From contig NZ_CP068023.1 in NCBI RefSeq assembly GCF_016695175.1, positions 174,501-238,500 of the forward strand: a stretch of 64,000 nucleotides of DNA, given 5' to 3'. The position numbers and the translations under genes were made by a program. Source of the stretch: Pseudoalteromonas sp. GCY. Lineage in GTDB: Bacteria; Pseudomonadota; Gammaproteobacteria; Enterobacterales; Alteromonadaceae. The number at the start of each line of letters is the position of its first letter. Position 1 is the first letter of the stretch. Below, piece after piece: positions 54,109 through 63,906 of this stretch. Below the pieces are notes generated by a model. That model saw only the letters and a program-made list of their open reading frames with translations, was not told the DNA's origin and ran no database searches.

Positions 54109-56442
54109 ATGTCTAAACGTGCATTGTTTTGTGCGGTGGTTGTCGCCGTGCTTTCTGGCTGTGTGGCTTTGGGCGTGTCTAAATATGATGATATGTTTGG
54201 ACCAGAGCAACCCCAAGCACGAATCGAACAATATCACCAAGGCGGTGCACGTTACTTACAAAGCGTGAAGCCCATTTTGGAGTCGCGTTGTGTGGTTTGC
54301 CATGGTTGTTATGATGCACCCTGCCAGCTCAAACTGTCATCTCCAGAAGGAATAGATAGGGGATTGTCGAAGGAATTAGTGTATGACGGCACGCGGTTGT
54401 TAGCACAAACACCAACCCGACTGTTATTCGACGCCCAAACCACGACACAGTGGCGTGAGCGTGGTTTTACCCCAGTGCTGAATGAGCGCCATCAATCTGA
54501 ATACAACAACCTAGCTGGAAGTGTGCTTTATAATAGCTTGCTGTTAAAAATGTCTCATCGTTTTCCTGAGCAAGGCATCTTGGGTAAAGAGTTTGATTTC
54601 TCTTTAGATCGAACGCAGTCTTGCCCAACCATGGATGAATTTTCTAGCCTTGCGAAACAACAGCCTCATGCGGGTATGCCCTACGGCTTACCAGCGCTCA
54701 CGCATGATGAATTCAAAACCTTGGAAGCATGGCTGCAAAGTGGCAGTAAAATGAGCCAGATTGCGAAGCCAAGTGTTGCAGCACAAAAAGAAGTGAAAAA
54801 GTGGGAACAATTTCTTAATCAGGACTCCAATAAACACCGCCTTGCCGCGCGTTATATATTTGAGCATTGGTATTTAGCCCATATCCACTTCCCTCATCTG
54901 GATGATCCTGCGTTTTTTCAATTGGTACGCTCAAGCACGCCGCCTGGCCAGCCAATCGCACTGGTGAGCTCGGTACGTCCGTTTGACGATCCTGAGATCG
55001 ATAGGGTGTATTATCGATTGATGCAAGTGCGTAGTACCATTTTGTCAAAAACTCACATGCCACTGGCATTGAACGACGCTAAGCTATCACGGTTACATCA
55101 GCAATTTTATGCAGCGGATTATCACGTGGATGAACTGCCAGGTTATGAGCCAGAGCTTGCAGCAAACCCATTTAAGGTATTCAAAGATATTCCGGTTAAT
55201 TCTCGTTATCAATTTATGCTGGATGAGGCCGAGTTAATTGTAAAAGGCTTTATCAAAGGCCCTGTATGTCGAGGCCAAATAGCGCTTAACGTCATTAACG
55301 ACCATTTTTGGGTGGCGTTTGTTGATCCTGAAAAAAATAGCAATGAAGCGGTGAACCAGCTGCTGCTTAAACATGATGAAGATTTGGTGCTACCTGCGGC
55401 TGAGCAAAGTAATGCGTTACCACTTTCCAGTTGGGCTAAATATGCCACTAAGCAGCAGGATTACTTACGTGCTAAAACAGAGCTTGCAGATAAGATGTTT
55501 GCCGATGGGAAACGTCTCAATATGGACTTGATTTGGCGTGGTGAGGGGGAAAACCCGAATGCAGCATTAACTATCTTCCGTCATTTTGATAGCGCAACGG
55601 TGGTTAAAGGTTTTATTGGCCAGCCTCCCAAAACAGCTTGGGTATTAGACTATGCCTTGTTCGAGCGCATTCATTACTTGCTGGTGGCGGGCTTTGACGT
55701 GTATGGCAACATTGGTCATCAGCTGATCACACGCTTATATATGGACTTTTTGAGGCTTGAAGGTGAGCAAAACTTTTTAAATCTGTTGCCACTTAGTCAT
55801 CGTCAGGAAATTAAACGCTATTGGTATCGTAAGTCACACTTGAGCTTAAGTGAGTTTATCAATCGCAAATCACTAATCGGTGCGCCAACGGGGATAAAAT
55901 ACGAAACGGACGATCCAAAGCAAGAGTTGTATGACAAACTGCATGCTGTGCTTAAGCCCGTTCTAAATAGGGATTATGACTATCAAGCCGTCGGCAAGCC
56001 ACTACAGGCACTCAATAGCATGTCCGTTAGGGCGATTAATTTGCTTCCTCAGGTCTCGTTTATTATTACTAAACAAAGCGACGGCTCACATCAAGCATTC
56101 TCGCTATTACACCATAATGCCCACTACAACATCTCCAGTTTGTTAAATGAAGAAGGGCAAAGAGCGTATACCGAAGACACAGCGACGATTGTGCCAGGCT
56201 TTATCGGAGATTATCCAGAGGCAATTTGGTATTTAGAAAGCGAGGCGGCACAAGAGGACTTCGTCTCGTCATTTAGCCAAATGAATAGTGAGTCGGATTA
56301 CCGAGCGCTACGAGCGCAATATGGGATCCGCAGGACTCACCCAGAGTTTTGGCGTTACAGTGATTTAATCCACGATATTGCCAAGCAAACACGTGGCGTT
56401 GAATATGGTTTATTTGACTATAACCGGTTAGAAAACCGCTAA
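54109..56442 (+). CDS. cti: fatty acid cis/trans isomerase
   Basis: A 777-aa periplasmic enzyme converting cis to trans unsaturated fatty acids in membrane phospholipids, a rapid solvent and heat response. The haem c motif CVVCH lies near residue 61 in RCVVCHGCYDAPC. A lipobox-like LSGC lies in the N-terminal signal. RFPEQGILGKEFDFSLDR and HAGMPYGLPALT are family segments. The length is close to Pseudomonas Cti. It follows an acidic protein gene without a gap. Confidence 0.93.
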   Translation: MSKRALFCAVVVAVLSGCVALGVSKYDDMFGPEQPQARIEQYHQGGARYLQSVKPILESRCVVCHGCYDAPCQLKLSSPEGIDRGLSKELVYDGTRLLAQTPTRLLFDAQTTTQWRERGFTPVLNERHQSEYNNLAGSVLYNSLLLKMSHRFPEQGILGKEFDFSLDRTQSCPTMDEFSSLAKQQPHAGMPYGLPALTHDEFKTLEAWLQSGSKMSQIAKPSVAAQKEVKKWEQFLNQDSNKHRLAARYIFEHWYLAHIHFPHLDDPAFFQLVRSSTPPGQPIALVSSVRPFDDPEIDRVYYRLMQVRSTILSKTHMPLALNDAKLSRLHQQFYAADYHVDELPGYEPELAANPFKVFKDIPVNSRYQFMLDEAELIVKGFIKGPVCRGQIALNVINDHFWVAFVDPEKNSNEAVNQLLLKHDEDLVLPAAEQSNALPLSSWAKYATKQQDYLRAKTELADKMFADGKRLNMDLIWRGEGENPNAALTIFRHFDSATVVKGFIGQPPKTAWVLDYALFERIHYLLVAGFDVYGNIGHQLITRLYMDFLRLEGEQNFLNLLPLSHRQEIKRYWYRKSHLSLSEFINRKSLIGAPTGIKYETDDPKQELYDKLHAVLKPVLNRDYDYQAVGKPLQALNSMSVRAINLLPQVSFIITKQSDGSHQAFSLLHHNAHYNISSLLNEEGQRAYTEDTATIVPGFIGDYPEAIWYLESEAAQEDFVSSFSQMNSESDYRALRAQYGIRRTHPEFWRYSDLIHDIAKQTRGVEYGLFDYNRLENR

Positions 56443-56470
56443 AAAATGGAGTCTTCGGACTCCATTTTTT
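56441..56470. terminator. terminator after cti
   Basis: 13-bp perfect stem AAAAAATGGAGTC / GACTCCATTTTTT with a TTCG tetraloop. It serves cti and the convergent peroxiredoxin gene. Confidence 0.93.
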
Positions 56471-56482
56471 TATGTGCTTTTC

Positions 56483-57109
56483 CTATAGTTGACTAGCTGC
56501 TTTTACCGCAGCTAGTAGCACGCTTTCATCCAATCTCACTTTGTAATTTGGGTTTGCGTATTGAAATTGGATCAAGCCTTTCTTATCGACTACAAATACC
56601 GCCGGCACCGGCAAGGCAACTTTATCGTTCCCCTCAAAATCAACAAAATTTACGCCCAACTTGTTGCGATAAGCAAGGGCTGTTTTATCATCAAGGAAAT
56701 AGGCGAGGCCTAACGCTTGACTCATACGCATTTCGTTATCAGACAACAGTTGGTAGTGAGGGGATTCAATTGTACTTTTTGCCAGCGCCTCAGGTGAGTC
56801 TGGTGCGATAGCAATAATTTGTGCTCCCATTTTAACAAGCTGTGGTTCAATTTCTTGGATCCCCGCGAGCTGTCTTGAACAGTATGGACACCAGCCACCA
56901 CGATAAACTACTAGTACGGTGATATTTTCTTTATAGCGTGTCGCGAGGTCGACAGTTTTACCCGACTTATCTTTGAGTTGTAATGCGGGGGCATCCATGC
57001 CTGGAAGGAGTGGGCTCACTTGCTCAGGTGCTGCGGCGATATTAGTGATTTCAGCTGCGCTGACAAAGGCTGAACAAGCCAAAGCGAGCGATAAAATAAA
57101 ATGACGCAT
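56483..57109 (-). CDS. exported peroxiredoxin-like protein (AhpC/TSA fold)
   Basis: A 208-aa thioredoxin-fold protein with signal peptide (ILSLALACSAFVSA) and active site GGWCPYCSRQL. The AhpC/TSA domain follows (APALQLKDKSGKTVDL, FVVDKKGLIQFQYANP). Likely a periplasmic thiol peroxidase or disulfide reductase. Divergent from the dUTPase gene with 114 bp between. Confidence 0.85.
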   Translation of the reverse strand: MRHFILSLALACSAFVSAAEITNIAAAPEQVSPLLPGMDAPALQLKDKSGKTVDLATRYKENITVLVVYRGGWCPYCSRQLAGIQEIEPQLVKMGAQIIAIAPDSPEALAKSTIESPHYQLLSDNEMRMSQALGLAYFLDDKTALAYRNKLGVNFVDFEGNDKVALPVPAVFVVDKKGLIQFQYANPNYKVRLDESVLLAAVKAASQL

Positions 57110-57223
57110 AAAAAGTTCCTAGGGTTTCAAGTTGATATCGACTCAGAAGACCTAAGCGCTGGCGAAAATCTTTCACTTCGGTATGATATCGCTCGTAATT
57201 GATTTCCATGAAGAGAGAGCACA

Positions 57224-57844
57224 ATGTCTGCAAACATCACTAAGCTTGTGGTTATGCTAGAAATGCAACATGCCATGAATACCAAAGTACACCAACAATG
57301 GTTTGAACAAGGGTTTGAATGGTACCGCGCAATTTGGGTTGAGTGTGCAGAAATGCTAGACCACTACGGTTGGAAATGGTGGAAAAAGCAAACGCCAGAT
57401 ACTGAGCAAGTGATTTTGGAGCTAGTGGATATTTTTCATTTTGGCTTATCTTTACGTATCGATGGCGAAACGTCATTTGAGCAACTAGCGACTCAATTAG
57501 AGGCTGAATTGGCAAAACCAACTACGGCAGAAGACTTCAAGGAAACCCTTGAATTACTTGCAAGTGCGGCTGTGACCAAACGCGAGTTTGATGCTCATGC
57601 GTTTGCGGGATGTATGCAGCAAATCGGGATGTCTATTGACGATCTATACCGTGGATATGTCGGTAAAAACACGCTTAACTTCTTCCGCCAAGACCATGGC
57701 TATAAAGATGGTTCTTACATCAAGGTATGGAATGGCCAAGAAGATAACGAGCACTTAGTCGAAGTGGTGAAAAGTCTTGATACAGCACACCCAGACTTTA
57801 AAACACAGGTGTACGACGGCTTAAAAGCTCGCTACCCAGCTTAA
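57224..57844 (+). CDS. dUTP diphosphatase, dimeric all-alpha type
   Basis: A 206-aa dimeric dUTPase of the MazG-like all-alpha NTP-pyrophosphatase fold, hydrolysing dUTP to dUMP. Metal-binding EcxE/D pattern: WVECAEMLDHYGWKWWK and ELVDIFHFGLSL. It is not the trimeric Dut. Overlaps the yrfG gene by 4 bp at the stop codons. Confidence 0.87.
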   Translation: MSANITKLVVMLEMQHAMNTKVHQQWFEQGFEWYRAIWVECAEMLDHYGWKWWKKQTPDTEQVILELVDIFHFGLSLRIDGETSFEQLATQLEAELAKPTTAEDFKETLELLASAAVTKREFDAHAFAGCMQQIGMSIDDLYRGYVGKNTLNFFRQDHGYKDGSYIKVWNGQEDNEHLVEVVKSLDTAHPDFKTQVYDGLKARYPA

Positions 57845-58506
57845 TCTATAATAGGTAGCAAGGTACGGTAATCGGAGACTGAGAGGTATTCAGTGATCTC
57901 TCGCTCTGGTTGCCGACTATCAGGATTAGCAACGGCAAGCAAATGGCCAATACCAAACTCTTTCGCAGCATTTAACACGCTAATGCTATCGTCCACAAAT
58001 AAAGTGCGGGACTTATCAAAGCCCAAATCACGCTCTACCTGTTGCCACAACATCTGACTTTCCTTACTTACGCCATATTCATGGGTTGAAACCAATTTGT
58101 CGAGATACTTATCGAATTGGGTACGCTCAACTTTCAAACTTAGACTGTTTGGGTGAGCGTTGGTTAACAAAATAAGCTGTTTTCCACTCTCTCTTAAGGC
58201 CTCTAAAAACGCTGGTACATCCTCACGAATTGAGATCAAGTGTTGTACTTCACGTTTAAGCTCCATAATGGGTAGCTGTAGTTGCTCCTGCCAATAATCT
58301 AGGCAATACCATTCTATCTGGCCCATTACCGCGTCATAACGCGCGAGGATGTCGGCCCTTACAGCCTCAAGGGTTAAGCCTTGACGTTTTGCATGTGCCT
58401 TAGGCACGACGTCGAGAAAAAAGTGATTATCAAAATGGAGGTCGAGTAATGTGCCATCCATATCTAACAAAACGGTATCGATATTTGACCAATTTAGCAT
58501 AGGCAT
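57841..58506 (-). CDS. yrfG: GMP/IMP nucleotidase YrfG (HAD family)
   Basis: A 221-aa HAD phosphatase with DxDGTLLDL (LLDMDGTLLDL), LLTNAHP and LFVDDSISVLNAA. Dephosphorylates GMP and IMP in E. coli. It diverges from nudE across 55 bp, an arrangement conserved in gammaproteobacteria. Confidence 0.93.
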   Translation of the reverse strand: MPMLNWSNIDTVLLDMDGTLLDLHFDNHFFLDVVPKAHAKRQGLTLEAVRADILARYDAVMGQIEWYCLDYWQEQLQLPIMELKREVQHLISIREDVPAFLEALRESGKQLILLTNAHPNSLSLKVERTQFDKYLDKLVSTHEYGVSKESQMLWQQVERDLGFDKSRTLFVDDSISVLNAAKEFGIGHLLAVANPDSRQPEREITEYLSVSDYRTLLPIID

Positions 58507-58561
58507 TTAACTTCAAAGGCTTTATGATTAAGTTATTCGCCATGATAGCAAATAATGATCT

Positions 58562-59125
58562 ATGTCACATAAAAAGCATCCCACACCACCAGAAATTTTA
58601 GCTTGCGACGTCGTGGCTAAAAGCAAATTGTTCACGGTAGAAGCACTTTCGTTATCTTTTTCGAATGGCGAGCAACGAGAATACGAAAGAGTCCGTGGCG
58701 GTGGCCGTGGCGCAGTAATGATCGTGCCCATAACTGCTGATAATGAGCTATTATTAGTGAGAGAATACTGTGCAGGAACACATGACTATCAACTCGGCTT
58801 TCCCAAAGGGCTAATTGACCCTGGCGAAACCCCGGTGGAAGCGGGTAACCGAGAGCTAAAAGAAGAAGTGGGTTTTGGTGCAAATGCTTTCTCTGAACTC
58901 AAAGTAGTGTCACTGGCACCGAGTTACTTTAATGCCAAAATGCATATTTTGGTCGCTAGTGAACTTTACCCTGAACAGCTTGAAGGTGATGAGCCAGAGC
59001 CTCTGGTAGTAGTGAAGTGGCCGCTAGACAAACTATATGACCTGTTACAGCAAGAGGACTTTACTGAAGCAAGAAGTGTCGCGGCACTACTGTTATTAAA
59101 AGCACATTTGAATCTGGAGGCGTAA
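58562..59125 (+). CDS. nudE: ADP compounds hydrolase NudE
   Basis: A 187-aa Nudix hydrolase with Nudix box GLIDPGETPVEAGNRELKEE. Hydrolyses ADP-ribose, Ap3A and NADH type substrates. Followed by cysQ after 1 bp. Start ATG at 58562. Confidence 0.93.
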   Translation: MSHKKHPTPPEILACDVVAKSKLFTVEALSLSFSNGEQREYERVRGGGRGAVMIVPITADNELLLVREYCAGTHDYQLGFPKGLIDPGETPVEAGNRELKEEVGFGANAFSELKVVSLAPSYFNAKMHILVASELYPEQLEGDEPEPLVVVKWPLDKLYDLLQQEDFTEARSVAALLLLKAHLNLEA

Positions 59126-59126
59126 A

Positions 59127-59930
59127 TTGCAGTCCTATTTAGAGCCTTGCATCGCACTGGCAAAACGTGCCGGTGAAGCCATTATGGCAATCTATCAAGC
59201 TGATGATATTGGTAAAAAAGAAAAGTCTGACCAGACTCCTGTCACTGCAGCAGATTTGGCATCTAATGAGATCTTAATGGCGGGTCTTGCTGAAATAGCA
59301 CCTGACATTCCGGTAATGTCTGAAGAAACACCAATTCCACCATTGAGTGAGCGACAAAGTTGGCAGCGCTACTGGTTACTCGATCCTATGGATGGCACTG
59401 GGGAGTTTATTCTTGAAAGCGGTGACTTTGCCGTCAATATTGCGCTAATCGAAAATAATCATCCTGTGTTAGGGGTCATTTATTGGCCATCTCAAGGGCT
59501 GACATATTACGCCAGCAAAGATGAAGGTGCGTTTAAACGTAGTGACTCAGGTGAAAGTAAACGTATTTTCGTCTCGCCAAGAGAAACGCTCACATTGGCT
59601 GTAAGTCGTAGACAAAAGCTTGAAGCGGTAAGTCAGTACTTGAATAGTCAGTTCGACACTGTTGCACTCGGGTCATGTTCATTAAAAGCCTGCATTATCG
59701 CAGAAGGTAAGGCGGATTGTTTTTTACGAGTAGGACCAACGGGTGAGTGGGATACAGGCGCGTCACAAATCATCGTCGAAGAAGCCGGAGGTTGTATTAC
59801 CGATGCTGAGTTTAACCCGCTGACCTACAATCGACGAGAAACTACCGAAAACCCAGACTTTATTGTTATGGGGCACCCCGATTGGCAATGGCAAAAGTTG
59901 ATCAGTCCACATCATCGAACGATAGAATAA
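59127..59930 (+). CDS. cysQ: 3'(2'),5'-bisphosphate nucleotidase CysQ
   Basis: A 267-aa inositol-monophosphatase-fold enzyme that hydrolyses 3'-phosphoadenosine 5'-phosphate. Metal sites are in EETPIPPLSERQ (Glu), DPMDGTGEF and EWDTGASQIIVEEAGG. The start is a TTG with GGAGG seven bases upstream. Downstream of nudE in one transcript. Confidence 0.93.
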   Translation: MQSYLEPCIALAKRAGEAIMAIYQADDIGKKEKSDQTPVTAADLASNEILMAGLAEIAPDIPVMSEETPIPPLSERQSWQRYWLLDPMDGTGEFILESGDFAVNIALIENNHPVLGVIYWPSQGLTYYASKDEGAFKRSDSGESKRIFVSPRETLTLAVSRRQKLEAVSQYLNSQFDTVALGSCSLKACIIAEGKADCFLRVGPTGEWDTGASQIIVEEAGGCITDAEFNPLTYNRRETTENPDFIVMGHPDWQWQKLISPHHRTIE

Positions 59931-59995
59931 ATAACGGTTTAAGTTGAAGGTTGTGGGATTTTTGCGCACTTGAATTGTTTTAAGCATTAAATCCC

Positions 59996-60023
59996 TTGCA
60001 ATAAAATTTTAATCCATTATTAT
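59996..60023 (+). promoter_or_regulatory. promoter of the initiator-tRNA array
   Basis: TTGCAA and TATTAT separated by 16 bp, followed by a GC-rich discriminator (GCGGCC), the pattern of stringently controlled stable-RNA promoters. It lies about 40 bp before the first tRNA-like segment. Confidence 0.65.
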
Positions 60024-60065
60024 AGCGGCCTCTTGAAAGGGAAGTCCTTTTTAAGAATATACAGG

Positions 60066-60157
60066 CGCGGGATGGAGCAGAATGATAAATCATTCGTCGG
60101 ACTCGCTAAACCTGGAAAGAATCGAAGGTCGTCGGTCCCCGACGAAGAATAGATTCA
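60066..60157 (+). other. degenerate tRNA-like segment, copy 1
   Basis: The first 15 bases (CGCGGGATGGAGCAG) equal the 5' end of the initiator tRNA, and a further stretch (CGAAGGTCGTCGGT) matches its variable/T-arm region. No anticodon arm or CCA end forms. Instead GAATGA/TCATTC and CGTCGG/CCGACG hairpins can pair. Confidence 0.65.
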
Positions 60158-60171
60158 CAAAAAAATACAGG

Positions 60172-60248
<77 letters not shown>

Positions 60249-60330
60249 ATACTTATTTGGCTTTAAAACCAGTATTTGTTGGATGTATAAAGTCTCAAGT
60301 ACAAGACTCAAAATTAAGTACAAATACAGG

Positions 60331-60422
60331 CGCGGGATAAAGCAGAATGATAAATCATTCGTCGGACTCGCTAAACCTGGAAAGAATCGAAGGTCGTCGG
60401 TCCCCGACGAAGAATAGATTCA
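60331..60422 (+). other. degenerate tRNA-like segment, copy 2
   Basis: Same as copy 1 except for AA in place of GG in the GATGGAGC region (GATAAAGC). Confidence 0.65.
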
Positions 60423-60435
60423 CAAAATATACAGG

Positions 60436-60512
<77 letters not shown>

Positions 60513-60594
60513 ATACTTATTTGGTTTTAAAACCATTATTTATTGGATGTATAAAGTCTCAAGTACAAGACTAAAAATTAAGTACAAATACAGG

Positions 60595-60686
60595 CGCGGG
60601 ATGGAGCAGAATGATAAATCATTCGTCGGACTCGCTAAACCTGGAAAGAATCGAAGGTCGTCGGTACCCGACGAAGAATAGATTCA
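60595..60686 (+). other. degenerate tRNA-like segment, copy 3
   Basis: Same as copy 1 except that TCCCC reads TACCC in the T-arm-like hairpin. Confidence 0.65.
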
Positions 60687-60699
60687 CAAAATATACAGG

Positions 60700-60776
<77 letters not shown>

Positions 60777-60966
60777 ATTCTTAATTGGACTGCACAATCT
60801 AAAACTCCCAAAACTTAATTCTATTGATTCTGAAACTGAGTATTTACTCACTAGATCATCGCCTCAAAATAGATCACTTACTTAAGCTAATTGGTATTAC
60901 GAATATTTGTCTATAAATCTTTATATGGTCTAGGCTTTTACTATTCCTTATTTGAGGTGTATAAAG

Positions 60967-62556
60967 ATGGATTTACATAGTATTCGAGTCAAAAGTTCGT
61001 TGCCTACGGCTATGTTGACAATAGTGCTGTTATTTGTGTTTTTTGGTTTTTCAGTGTTGCTCAATAAAGTGCAATCGGCACTTGAGATCCAAACCGAAAA
61101 CTATTTAAAAGCCGTGTCAGTGGTACTCAATGCAGATAGAGACTTTTATCAAGCTCAAGAAGCCTACCTAAGATTGTTAGCTGGTGAAGATAAGTGGGCG
61201 GATTTCGAAGAAAACGCCGAGCAGGTTAAACAGCGCTATCAAAAGTATATTCAGTTTATGTCACTCCACCAAAGTGAGATTGGTAGTTTTGCAACTTTTG
61301 ATGCAGATTTTCAAAGTTGGTATCGTGTGACTGTAGCGAGTATTGAGGCGCCGGCAGATAAAGCACTCCAAACTGAGTCGGCTAAGTTATTTAGTGCAGT
61401 TCGGGATGTGCTTGATAAAGCAGGTGAATTAGCCGATGAAAAATCTGCTGCAAGTCGTGCGATGGTGGTTTCTGAGGTCACCCAAATAAAGTGGGGACTT
61501 GGCGTTGGTGCCTTGAGCCTACTTGGTATTGCTTGTTGGATTGCCTATCGGATCCCTCGCCAGTTAGCAAAGCAGATAAATTTTGTGTCGGATAGGATCT
61601 CTGAAATAGCCTCTGGGGACGGAGATTTAACTGGTCGCATTGAAATTAAAGGAAATGATGAGTTCGCAAAGTTGTCGCTAAACTTTAATCATTTTCTCGA
61701 AAGTTTACAGGCAATGGTCACTGCACTTGTGAAAGATGGTGGCGAGCTGTCGAGTTTGTCGTCAAAACTCAGTCATTATGCCACGCAGTGTCATGATTTA
61801 ATCGACTCGCTTGGTAAGTCATCCCATACCATTGTTAGCGCGGTGCATCAACTAAGCCACTCAAGCCAAGAAGTCTCGTCGGTAGCAGAAAACTCATTGA
61901 AAGAAGCTGAAGCTTCACATCGCTACGCAGCACAAGGTAAAACGGTGTTGGCAGATTCAAAACAAAAAATCACTCATCTTGCTAATAATATGGAAGCGGC
62001 ACTTTCAAGTTCGTTAGCTTTACAAAAGAACTCTGAAAACATTAACCAAGTACTCGATGTCATTCGCGGGATCGCTGAGCAAACCAATTTATTAGCACTC
62101 AACGCGGCAATCGAAGCGGCAAGGGCTGGTGAGCAAGGTCGTGGATTCGCAGTGGTAGCTGATGAGGTTAGGTCATTGGCCACTCGAACACAAGACAGCA
62201 CCAATGATATTCAGAAGATGTTGGAAGCATTCTCACATAGCGTAGAAGATTCGCAAAAGACCATTGAAGATGGCAAGCAGTATGTTGATGTTGCGGTCGA
62301 AAGTTTTGTGAAGGCAACGGAGTTATTGGAGTTGATTGCGCAAAGTGCGGTAAAAGTGACTGAACTTTCCGAGCAAACAGCCCATGCAACTCAGCAGCAA
62401 AATGCTGTATCTACCGAGATTAGCTGTAATCTCACGGATTTAAATGACAGGGCATTGGATGGCGAGCGGTTGTCTGGAGAAACGCACCAAATTTCGGATG
62501 ATGTGCTGCGAGTCACCAGTAAATTGGTGGATGAATTATCTCAGTTTAAAGTCTAA
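60967..62556 (+). CDS. methyl-accepting chemotaxis protein
   Basis: A 529-aa chemoreceptor. Helix 1 is near residues 13-33 ([16 protein letters not shown]), a periplasmic helical sensor near 35-170, and helix 2 near 175-195. HAMP follows, then the signalling domain with the hairpin tip [32 protein letters not shown]. The ATG at 60967 has GAGGTG seven bases upstream. No CheW/CheR-binding pentapeptide is seen at the C-terminus. Confidence 0.93.
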   Translation: MDLHSIRVKSSLPTAMLTIVLLFVFFGFSVLLNKVQSALEIQTENYLKAVSVVLNADRDFYQAQEAYLRLLAGEDKWADFEENAEQVKQRYQKYIQFMSLHQSEIGSFATFDADFQSWYRVTVASIEAPADKALQTESAKLFSAVRDVLDKAGELADEKSAASRAMVVSEVTQIKWGLGVGALSLLGIACWIAYRIPRQLAKQINFVSDRISEIASGDGDLTGRIEIKGNDEFAKLSLNFNHFLESLQAMVTALVKDGGELSSLSSKLSHYATQCHDLIDSLGKSSHTIVSAVHQLSHSSQEVSSVAENSLKEAEASHRYAAQGKTVLADSKQKITHLANNMEAALSSSLALQKNSENINQVLDVIRGIAEQTNLLALNAAIEAARAGEQGRGFAVVADEVRSLATRTQDSTNDIQKMLEAFSHSVEDSQKTIEDGKQYVDVAVESFVKATELLELIAQSAVKVTELSEQTAHATQQQNAVSTEISCNLTDLNDRALDGERLSGETHQISDDVLRVTSKLVDELSQFKV

Positions 62557-62561
62557 GGTAT

Positions 62562-62591
62562 CATAAGGTGTGCCGTGCGGTACACCTTATG
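62562..62591. terminator. stem-loop between MCP and dipeptidase genes
   Basis: CATAAGGTGT / ACACCTTATG 10-bp stem extended inward by CCG/CGG, lying between two convergent genes. No T-tract on either strand, so it is a weak terminator candidate. Confidence 0.5.
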
Positions 62592-62610
62592 AAATTACAG
62601 GTTTGAGCAG

Positions 62611-63801
62611 TTATTTAGCAAACTTATTTGCGTAAGCCTCGGCTTGTTTCCACACGCGCAGGGTATTGCCACCTAAAATCTTTTTGATATCAGCGTCGCT
62701 GTAGCCTCTATCCAAGAGACCTTGCACAAGATTTGGATACGTTGATACGTCTTTCAGGCCAACCGGTAGTGAGTCACCCACACCATCGTAATCTGAACCA
62801 ATGCCTACATGATCTATCCCTATCAACTTAACGACGTGGTCAATGTGATCTAGCACTTGATCAAGTGTGGCAAATGGGAACGGATTTTTTGCTCTAAACG
62901 CGGCTCTGAAGTCGGTGCGATCTTTGTCTTTGTCTTTGGCTTCTTTTTGTGCTTCGTCACGCTTGTCATACCAAGCACCAGCTTTTGCCGTCACAAAGCT
63001 CGAGCCAAAGTTAATTTGGATCACACCGCCATTTTTTGCCAAGGCCTTTAGCATTTCGTCATCCATATTGCGTTCGAATCCTGGGGTGTATTTACGCAGG
63101 GATGAATGTGAAGCAACGACCGGTACTTTTGAAATGTCCATTACCTGATAAAAGGCGTCATCGGAAATATGTGATACATCAATGAGCATACCAATTTTGT
63201 TCATTTCAACCACAAGTTCTTTACCAAAGGGGCTTAAGCCTTTCCATTTACGGCGTACGTCATAAGAAGAGTCAGAAATATGGTTGCTTTGCGAGTGTGC
63301 TAAGGTGATATAGCGTACGCCACGGGCATAAAAATGTTTAAGGTTTTTCATCTCACCTTCAATGGGCGAGCCATTTTCCATACCCATCGCGATAGACATA
63401 ATACCATTGTCAAATTGTGCATAAATGTCGTCGGTATTGTAAGCCATTGCAAATTTATCTGGTGCGCGATGCGCTAAGGCTTCCATACCGTCAATCAGTT
63501 GGTTGGCGAGTTGATAGCTTTTACCCTTACCTTCAAATTCTAAATTAGCTGGAATATAAATAGACATAAATGGCGCATTAAGACCGCCTTTTACCGCGCG
63601 AGGGTAATCAAAATCACCGCCTTCGGTTGCTTGACTAACATCATCCCATTTACTTTGGATGCGGTATGGAACGTCGATGTGTGTATCAATTAGGATGTTA
63701 TCGTGAGCGAGTTTAACCGCGCGCTCAGAGGCTTTGTATTCAGTTGCATAAGCTGTAGAAACAGCCAGCGCTAGGGCGCAAAGAGCAGTGCCGAGCTTCA
63801 T
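62611..63801 (-). CDS. membrane dipeptidase (peptidase M19)
   Basis: A 396-aa exported zinc dipeptidase of the renal dipeptidase family. Signal peptide LCALALAVSTAYA. Metal ligands in LIDTHIDVPYR, bridging Glu in AMGMENGSP, and His in LIDVSHISD and VASHSSLRKY. IGIDHVGIGSDYDGVGD near the C-terminus is diagnostic. Confidence 0.94.
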   Translation of the reverse strand: MKLGTALCALALAVSTAYATEYKASERAVKLAHDNILIDTHIDVPYRIQSKWDDVSQATEGGDFDYPRAVKGGLNAPFMSIYIPANLEFEGKGKSYQLANQLIDGMEALAHRAPDKFAMAYNTDDIYAQFDNGIMSIAMGMENGSPIEGEMKNLKHFYARGVRYITLAHSQSNHISDSSYDVRRKWKGLSPFGKELVVEMNKIGMLIDVSHISDDAFYQVMDISKVPVVASHSSLRKYTPGFERNMDDEMLKALAKNGGVIQINFGSSFVTAKAGAWYDKRDEAQKEAKDKDKDRTDFRAAFRAKNPFPFATLDQVLDHIDHVVKLIGIDHVGIGSDYDGVGDSLPVGLKDVSTYPNLVQGLLDRGYSDADIKKILGGNTLRVWKQAEAYANKFAK

Positions 63802-63906
63802 AAAATTGCCTTTCCTTTATAGTTATAGAAATTTGATTGTAACAACTCCTGTCACTTCGACAACTGTTTACGATTAGCGCTAAATACAAAGAAAGCTGAA
63901 GGTTTT

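Noticed and set aside
60901..60966. Sigma-28 (flagellar) promoter before the chemoreceptor gene
   Set aside because: A TAAA-like element is present but no GCCGATAA-like partner at the right spacing.
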